Assembly (NCBI RefSeq): GCF_030128875.1
Contig: NZ_CP124620.1
Location: 2,542,001-2,606,000 of the forward strand
Direction: 5' to 3'
DNA: 64,000 nucleotides
Origin: Stenotrophomonas sp. BIO128-Bstrain
Lineage (GTDB): Bacteria; Pseudomonadota; Gammaproteobacteria; Xanthomonadales; Xanthomonadaceae
Made by a program: the position numbers and the translations under genes
Shown here: one piece after another, positions 58,682-64,000 of the stretch
How positions within the stretch are numbered: position 1 is the first letter of the stretch
Layout: every line of letters starts with the position of its first letter
The notes under the pieces: model-generated
Databases searched by the model: none
What the model saw: the letters and a program-made list of their open reading frames with translations, nothing else
Told to the model about the DNA's origin: nothing

Positions 58682-61066
58682 TCAAGCCTTCAAACATTCC
58701 TTCACGGCTTGATCGAGATTAGACACATGGATCGGAGTGGGCGACCCGTTCTTCATCTTCCATACGGTGTAGCCATCCTTTGTTGCCTTGCCACCGATCG
58801 CGGTTTGCTTGCCCTCGGAAATAAAGCGGGTCAACAGTTTGGTCGCCCCCTCATCTTGGATATCGAACAGCTTGCGAGCCACGGCATCGGTGAGCAGGTG
58901 CGAGCCCTTGGTGTCCAGGCAGAACACATACTTGCCCTTCCAGACTAGGAAGTCCGGTGAGAAGGAGGCACTGTCCCCCTCCGACAACAGCGGAATACGG
59001 AAGCCCCCATTGCTCGGGTTCCGGTGCCATGTGTGTCCGGCCTTGTCCAAGGCGGCGGCGAACGGGGCTTCAAACTTGTTGAGGCCTGCGTATCGCGGAT
59101 AGAGGCCGTTCTCGAAGGCCTGCGCCTTCTTCGGCACGCGCATGGTCGAGAACGTGAACTCCAGCTCAGATTCATACACCAGCGAGGTCAGCTGGTAGTA
59201 GGTGGACACGATCTCCCTAGCCAGGGTGTCAGCTGCAGCTGCGGCGTTGCTACCGGCTTCCACCCTCACGTCAAACTTGGAAGCCTTTAGGTCTACCACG
59301 GCCAATGCGGCCCTAGAGCGCCCACGGATGGCGTTGCTCACCAGCCAACGCAGGCGCACCCGGTTCGCGTGCCCACTGACCGTCCAGTCGTGGCCGATTT
59401 CCTTAGCCAAGTCAGAGATGTCCACCGTCTCGGTCTTGCTGTGCGCGTCGCCCTGAGTATCGATCTCTCCTTCCTTGAAGGTGGGGAACTGCGCTACCAA
59501 CTGGGCAATGGCACCCACTGCGTCGTCGGCGTCCGCATGGACCTGGTGAAGGAGCACTGAAACCCCCTCTTTGGGGGCGAGATCTTCTGAACCGCCATCC
59601 CCACCGCCATAGGTATGAACGATCTCAATGGCTGCTCCAGATTCTTGGAGCTTGGCCCGCACGGCCTCGATCGATTCGGTGAACACGTTCTTCTTGTCCA
59701 CACGCAAGAAGAAATGGGCGCTGTTGAGCAACGGTGAATCGTAATGCTTGGCGTCGTATTGGCGTAGAACGCGGCCAATGATCTGCTCAACCTTGATCTG
59801 AGAACCCATCGACTTATCGATGTAGCCAAGGTAGCAAGCGGGATCGTCCCACCCTTCCTGCAAGCCTTGGTTGAAAATGATGTGCTGAAAGTCGCCGGCC
59901 TGAAATTCGTCAAAATCGCTCTCGCCCTTCGAGAACAAATTCACTGCGTCGGGCTTGTTGCCATCGGCAAATTTCAGGTCGGCGTAAATGGCCACCTTGG
60001 CCGGGTCCACCTTTTTCTGCTCAACCAGATAGCGCCAGATGCGGATCGGCGGCGCATTGCGGTGTTCAAAGGGCTTGGTGTGATCGTCCTTATCACCGTC
60101 GTCGGTGATGTTGGTCTTGCACACATAGATGGCCTTCGGTGTGAACCCCAGCGCCCGGCCCTGAATTTCTTGCTCAATCAACTGAAGCCGATCGTGGAGA
60201 TCGTCCAAGCAACGTTCCATCGGCGCAGTGGTGCCGTCGAACTGAATGGAAGTCTTGATCAGCTCAGCCTTGATGACCGCGTTGCTGTCCACCGCGGTGA
60301 TGGCAAATGCAGTGGCGTCGGCAGCGCCCTTCCCGTCAACCGCTGCCAACAGCGCAAAACGCTCAAGACTGGCTTCATCCTCGCCCGCCTCATCGACCCA
60401 GCTTTCCTGGGGCGCAAGCACCGTTTTGGCAAAATTCGCGGGAAGCTTGAGCGTCGCGCTGGCCAAGAGGTAGGCCTCCGGCTCCAGCTCGGCCAAGATC
60501 TGGGTCTGCTGTTCGGACAGGTTGTGGCCTTCATCGTAGACGACGATCAACGGCCGCCGAACCCCACCGGCGTCACGGGCGATCAATCGCTCCCAGGGCG
60601 ATTGGTCACCGAACAGGTCTTGATCCTTCTTGTAGATGTTCAGCGCGCCGTCGGCTTGCTCTTTGTTGTTAAAGAGCCCGGTCGTGGCCATCACGATGAG
60701 GGGGGAGCTCCCATCCGAGATCAGGTTGGGTTCCAGTTGCGCCGCCCGGATGACACGGAAATCGTCAACGATCTCGGCATACTTTCCGCCACCGGAAAAA
60801 TTTGTATAGGTCTGCTGGACAACCGACTTGGCTTTGCTCATCCAGAACACGATGGGCTCAACGGCCATGTGCATGCGCATCAACGTGACGGCCTCGGCCA
60901 GCACCGGTGTTTTACCGGCGCCCGTGATGGCGGACAGCGCCTGATAAAACGGACGCGGGAGCTTGCCCTTGTAGGTCGGCCTGTAGGGGTGTCCAGCAAA
61001 AAAAGCGTATCGCCCAGCGATCTGCTGGGCTGCACGCACCTGGAAGGGTTTGAGCTCAATCTGCAT
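58682..61066 (-). CDS. res: Type III restriction endonuclease subunit Res
   Basis: 794 residues from ATG 61066. SF2 helicase motor with Walker A ITGAGKT (47-53), DEGH box (VVYDEGHNLSEQQ), ASATL, and the GRVLRQ motif VI. The C-terminus has the PD-(D/E)xK nuclease (SPDFLVWKGKYVFCLDTKG). It translocates on ATP hydrolysis and cuts near two recognition sites in complex with Mod. The start lies within the end of mod (11-bp overlap). All key motifs look intact. Confidence 0.9.
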   Translation of the reverse strand: MQIELKPFQVRAAQQIAGRYAFFAGHPYRPTYKGKLPRPFYQALSAITGAGKTPVLAEAVTLMRMHMAVEPIVFWMSKAKSVVQQTYTNFSGGGKYAEIVDDFRVIRAAQLEPNLISDGSSPLIVMATTGLFNNKEQADGALNIYKKDQDLFGDQSPWERLIARDAGGVRRPLIVVYDEGHNLSEQQTQILAELEPEAYLLASATLKLPANFAKTVLAPQESWVDEAGEDEASLERFALLAAVDGKGAADATAFAITAVDSNAVIKAELIKTSIQFDGTTAPMERCLDDLHDRLQLIEQEIQGRALGFTPKAIYVCKTNITDDGDKDDHTKPFEHRNAPPIRIWRYLVEQKKVDPAKVAIYADLKFADGNKPDAVNLFSKGESDFDEFQAGDFQHIIFNQGLQEGWDDPACYLGYIDKSMGSQIKVEQIIGRVLRQYDAKHYDSPLLNSAHFFLRVDKKNVFTESIEAVRAKLQESGAAIEIVHTYGGGDGGSEDLAPKEGVSVLLHQVHADADDAVGAIAQLVAQFPTFKEGEIDTQGDAHSKTETVDISDLAKEIGHDWTVSGHANRVRLRWLVSNAIRGRSRAALAVVDLKASKFDVRVEAGSNAAAAADTLAREIVSTYYQLTSLVYESELEFTFSTMRVPKKAQAFENGLYPRYAGLNKFEAPFAAALDKAGHTWHRNPSNGGFRIPLLSEGDSASFSPDFLVWKGKYVFCLDTKGSHLLTDAVARKLFDIQDEGATKLLTRFISEGKQTAIGGKATKDGYTVWKMKNGSPTPIHVSNLDQAVKECLKA

Positions 61067-62987
61067 CCATGCCACCATCGTTGTTGTAAGCGTCTGCACG
61101 GGCGTTGAAGCCAATGTGCTCCAACACCTTGTCCGGAATTTGATAGAACTCAATGTCGCTGCCGGTGTAAGGCGCCAGTGCAGCGTAGACGTGATAACGC
61201 CCCGCCAAGCCAGCTCCCTTTGCTTCCTGCGCGATTTCCTTGAATACGGCCCGCGTCAGCGCCGAAGGTTGGTCAGGAGCGCTCCACACCAAGAAGAAGC
61301 CCTCGTTGCGGCTGTTCACAGCAAACAGGTGCTTATGATCCCCGGCAGCCAATCTCCGAAGATAGGACTTGGCCTTGTCATTGCGATCCCAGTAGCTGAC
61401 CAACAGCAGGTCCATCATCTCTTCGCGAGCGAGAGCATTCACTGCGTTGGCATCCACTTTCTCTCGTTTGAGAGAGAAGTATCGAAAGCCTCCGCCCAAG
61501 CCCTCCCGCTCACCTGACTTCCACTTCCCCGTGATGGCGCGCTTAATGCGGTCAGCCGTCAAGGTCTTGGCGTAGTGATCCCCTTTCTCGTCGTTCCCCT
61601 GCTCAATCATGATGAAGCGACGAGTGGCAGCCACCTCTTTATTCAGCTCCAAAACCGCGTGCCCCGTTGTCCCGGACCCAGCGAACGGATCCAATACGAT
61701 TCCATCCTTTCGACACCAGATTTGAATAATTTTTTTGAACAGTTTGAGCGGCTTTACGGTCGTGAATCCGTGATCTTTCCCAACGACAGCACCGAGCTCC
61801 TTCAGCCCGCTCTGGCTATGCCCGCTCTGCTCATGATCCCAAGACGTGCTACCCAGATCATCGATGGAGTCGAATGACTCATCTGCCCAGTAGGTCATTG
61901 GCACAACGCCCTTCTTGACCTCATTGAGGTAGACCTTCGCACGGAAATGGCCCTTTCCTTGGTCGCGCCAATATCCGCGGGGCCAGTTCCCAGCCTTGAG
62001 CACTTTTTCAGCGGCTTTCTTTGCTGCGCTCAAAGACCCCTTGATGACCAGAGCTGGAGCTCGGCCATCGTGTTGGTCCTCGTTCCGGTATTCACAACCC
62101 CATTGCTCAAGCAGCGCCTTAAGCTTCGACCTTTCGAGCGCCCAGCACCGCCCCTCCGATGGAGACATCAATTCGCCTGTAAAAGGCGATTGAACTGCAT
62201 ACACCTGCCCCCAGTGAGTGTCCGCTCCACGCCCCGTCAGGTCACCAGGTGTCCACAACTCGGGGTCCCCGTCGGGGGAACCATAGCGCGAGTTCATTGA
62301 TTCGCTGCGCTCCATCAAGGTGGTCTTGGCGCGATCAATATCCTTGGCATACACCAACACATATTCTGTGGAAGTGGACACATGGGACTTCTTGCCAACA
62401 TTATTCTTTGGAGAGTAGCTCTTCTGCCAATTGATGATGCCAATGCGATTCTCCTCGTGGAAAATCTCATCCATCAGCATCCCCAGCCTGTAGAGTTCTC
62501 GATGATCGATACAGATGGCGATGACGCCACCAGGCTTGAGCATTTCTCGCATCATCCAAAGACGAGGCGTCATGAATCGCAGCCACTTGCTGTGGCGCGA
62601 ACCATCGTCTTTGGCCACCAAATCGCCCATATCCGGGTCGTTGGGATCTTTGTCCCACTTGTCGTTGTAACGGAAGTCCTCGCCGGTGTTGTATGGCGGG
62701 TCCGTCAGCACCAGATCTACTTGGCCACGATACTTGTAAAGCGTGACCATGGTGGCGAGATTCTCGCCATCCCAGAGTTCGTTAACGCACTCCTCCTCAG
62801 CGCTGCCCACGGAAGCGCGCTTGTTGAAGTCAAACATCCGAGGCTTGACCTGACGAACGATCTGCCAAGGAGCTGTGCGCCCACTGTAGTTCAAGACGAT
62901 GCCATCTCTCCCTGCTTCAGCGCGTTCGGCATCGTGCTCTTGCAGCAGCTTGATGAGCGCTGCCCTGGACAGCTCTTCGTATTTCAT
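61056..62987 (-). CDS. mod: Type III N6-adenine DNA methyltransferase Mod
   Basis: 643 residues from ATG 62987 (AAGG upstream). Beta-class order: catalytic DPPY (96-99, LVLTDPPYNTG) first, SAM-binding LDPFAGSGTTGHA (about 437) later, with the target-recognition region between (about 200-400). It recognises and methylates the site for the Res/Mod complex. No simple-sequence repeat that would make it phase-variable is visible. The res gene follows with an 11-bp overlap. Confidence 0.92.
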   Translation of the reverse strand: MKYEELSRAALIKLLQEHDAERAEAGRDGIVLNYSGRTAPWQIVRQVKPRMFDFNKRASVGSAEEECVNELWDGENLATMVTLYKYRGQVDLVLTDPPYNTGEDFRYNDKWDKDPNDPDMGDLVAKDDGSRHSKWLRFMTPRLWMMREMLKPGGVIAICIDHRELYRLGMLMDEIFHEENRIGIINWQKSYSPKNNVGKKSHVSTSTEYVLVYAKDIDRAKTTLMERSESMNSRYGSPDGDPELWTPGDLTGRGADTHWGQVYAVQSPFTGELMSPSEGRCWALERSKLKALLEQWGCEYRNEDQHDGRAPALVIKGSLSAAKKAAEKVLKAGNWPRGYWRDQGKGHFRAKVYLNEVKKGVVPMTYWADESFDSIDDLGSTSWDHEQSGHSQSGLKELGAVVGKDHGFTTVKPLKLFKKIIQIWCRKDGIVLDPFAGSGTTGHAVLELNKEVAATRRFIMIEQGNDEKGDHYAKTLTADRIKRAITGKWKSGEREGLGGGFRYFSLKREKVDANAVNALAREEMMDLLLVSYWDRNDKAKSYLRRLAAGDHKHLFAVNSRNEGFFLVWSAPDQPSALTRAVFKEIAQEAKGAGLAGRYHVYAALAPYTGSDIEFYQIPDKVLEHIGFNARADAYNNDGGMDAD

Positions 62988-63312
62988 CTGATTACCTTGT
63001 GTTCTTCGATCGCGGACCAGCCGCAAAAATGGCCCCTTAGGGCCATGGGAAGCCTATGCGCTGAAAAAGCCCTAGGACGACGCTTCGGAACATACCCGAA
63101 CTCCGTCTCATGGGCTGCGCCGCCGCACAGCCGTTGCGCCTCCGAAAGGTCGCAACTCATCCCCTTCGCCATTTTCGCCTCGACCAATACAATCAGCAAG
63201 TTAGCCCCTCCGCGCATGGATGTAGGACCCGCAAACCGTTGAGCTGCAACGAAGGCGCTAGGGGACCATCTGTGCCATCCAACTCGCACTGCGCAGACAG
63301 CGCTTTTCCCAC
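62988..63312. other. Intergenic region between mod and usher
   Basis: About 325 bp with no supported gene. It contains the usher terminator (63025-63046) and must contain the mod promoter, which I could not pick out. Confidence 0.4.
63025..63046 (-). terminator. Rho-independent terminator
   Basis: Minus strand: ATGGCCC-TAAG-GGGCCAT followed by TTTTTG. It ends the transcript coming from the usher gene. Confidence 0.8.
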
Positions 63313-64000
63313 TCACCGGCAAGCCACCTCAGCCACCGTTTGCGCAGCCCCAAGGTCCGCAGGCAGCTGGGCCTTGCAGACCCCTTCCACGTCCACCGTC
63401 TGGCTGGGGCGCGGCTGCTCCAGGTAGAGCACGCCGTCGTAGCCCACCTGGGTGGTCTCGGTCGCCGTCTTGGCCACCGTGCCCGCTTCGATGGCCGGGC
63501 CCGTGAGGCGGAAGGTGCGTGCGGTCTCGGTCAGGACCGGGAAGGTGAGGTGCATGCCGGCTTGGCGGCCAGCGGTGGCGGTTTGCTCGATCTCGGCCAA
63601 CTGGGTGCCCAGTGGCAGCGCCCGATCGTCTACGCGGACCTCGGTGGGCACCATTGGTGTCACCTCGCCCACCACCAGGCGGCCCTGGGCGTTGGTCTTC
63701 CCCACCAATCGGCCGCCCACCCTCACCGGCACCCTGGCTTGGCCGGGCACGTCCACCACGGCGAAGGATTCGGCCGGACCCAGGAACGTCACGCCCTGGC
63801 GGTCCAGGTGAACGGCACCGGCCATCGAACCGGAAGTCCAGGTGCCGCTGGGCCCGTGCTCGGCGTTGATCTGAGCCCACCCTGCCCGGGTGGTCCAGTT
63901 GGCGTTGGCCCGGGCCGTCTGGCCAGCCGCTCCCTCGTCTACCGACAAGGACAAGCCCACCGGGGTTCCAAAGACCGTGGGGCGGGCGCGTCCTTGGACG
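63313..64000 (-). CDS. Fimbrial outer-membrane usher, C-terminal part (runs off the right edge)
   Basis: About 229 codons with no start inside the window. GSMAGAVHLDRQGVTFLGPAESFAVVDVPGQARVPVRVGGRLVGKTNAQGRLVV matches the PapC/FimD end of the barrel and plug-C region. VGYDGVLYL and a C-terminal Cys pair (GVCKAQL..VACR) fit the CTD2 domain. It assembles chaperone-usher pili. It differs from plasmid genes in having no element operator here and may mark the return to another module or the chromosome. Confidence 0.8.
   Translation of the reverse strand, partial: VQGRARPTVFGTPVGLSLSVDEGAAGQTARANANWTTRAGWAQINAEHGPSGTWTSGSMAGAVHLDRQGVTFLGPAESFAVVDVPGQARVPVRVGGRLVGKTNAQGRLVVGEVTPMVPTEVRVDDRALPLGTQLAEIEQTATAGRQAGMHLTFPVLTETARTFRLTGPAIEAGTVAKTATETTQVGYDGVLYLEQPRPSQTVDVEGVCKAQLPADLGAAQTVAEVACR

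Noticed and set aside
1..64000. CRISPR array or cas genes
   Set aside because: No regularly spaced direct repeats and no Cas-like protein.
1..64000. Integrase, replication initiator or type IV secretion channel genes
   Set aside because: None recognised, so I cannot say from this window whether the element is a plasmid or an integrated one.

Overview
The window is GC-rich DNA from a Gram-negative bacterium, almost certainly Pseudomonadota. The evidence is a fimbrial usher, a YadA-type trimeric autotransporter, a prepilin with a class III leader, lipoproteins and an H-NS-like silencer. A xanthomonad-like (Lysobacteraceae) host is a guess from gene style only. Most of it reads as a conjugative plasmid or integrative conjugative element: it has a MobF relaxase/helicase, a coupling protein, a second membrane P-loop ATPase, a ParA-like gene and many small membrane or secreted proteins. 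No type IV secretion channel set, replication initiator or integrase is visible here.

Layout. 0.4-6.4 kb: secreted M15 peptidase, YadA-like adhesin, an IS with a zinc-ribbon transposase inside an AT-richer insert, and an HNH-like gene. 6.4-19.5 kb: transfer region, almost all on the minus strand. One unit runs from 17.1 kb down to a terminator at 13.1 kb. A second starts at 13.04 kb and carries two tiny membrane proteins, a tRNA-Tyr, an ankyrin protein, the coupling protein and the relaxase, which contains an in-frame amber codon. 19.6-24.6 kb: a gene-free stretch, two HNH proteins, and a ParA-like/partner pair. 24.6-38.4 kb: a prepilin fused to a Cys-rich tail, a two-gene PD-(D/E)xK nuclease + HEPN/AbiU2-like cassette, small zinc-ribbon, ankyrin, ribbon-helix-helix and membrane proteins, and two divergent uracil-DNA-glycosylase-like genes. 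38.5-53.2 kb: an island of signalling genes (EAL, histidine kinase, receivers, CheW, chemoreceptor, BLUF-like), many of them frameshifted, truncated or interrupted. 53.6-63 kb: H-NS-like protein, HNH, ankyrin, HEPN, CHAT-like protease and a complete type III restriction-modification pair. 63.3 kb to the end: C-terminus of a fimbrial usher.

Two cis-elements tie the accessory genes together. The first is a 20-bp dyad, TGAGTR-N6-YYTACTCA, that lies at or next to the -10 box of promoters with a TTGCnn / 16-bp spacer layout. It sits in front of the M15 peptidase, the adhesin, the GIY-YIG gene, both transfer units, parA and a two-gene unit. The second is TTTTAGTCAA, found about 80-115 bp upstream of five start codons, two of them inside a duplicated ~178-bp intergenic element. 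These suggest plasmid-wide regulators that I cannot assign to a gene.

The best candidates for undescribed biology are the PD-(D/E)xK + HEPN operon (26.6-28.2 kb), the HEPN/CHAT neighbourhood next to the type III R-M genes (57-63 kb), the duplicated structured element (30.0 and 31.9 kb), and the tRNA-Tyr embedded in the transfer operon.
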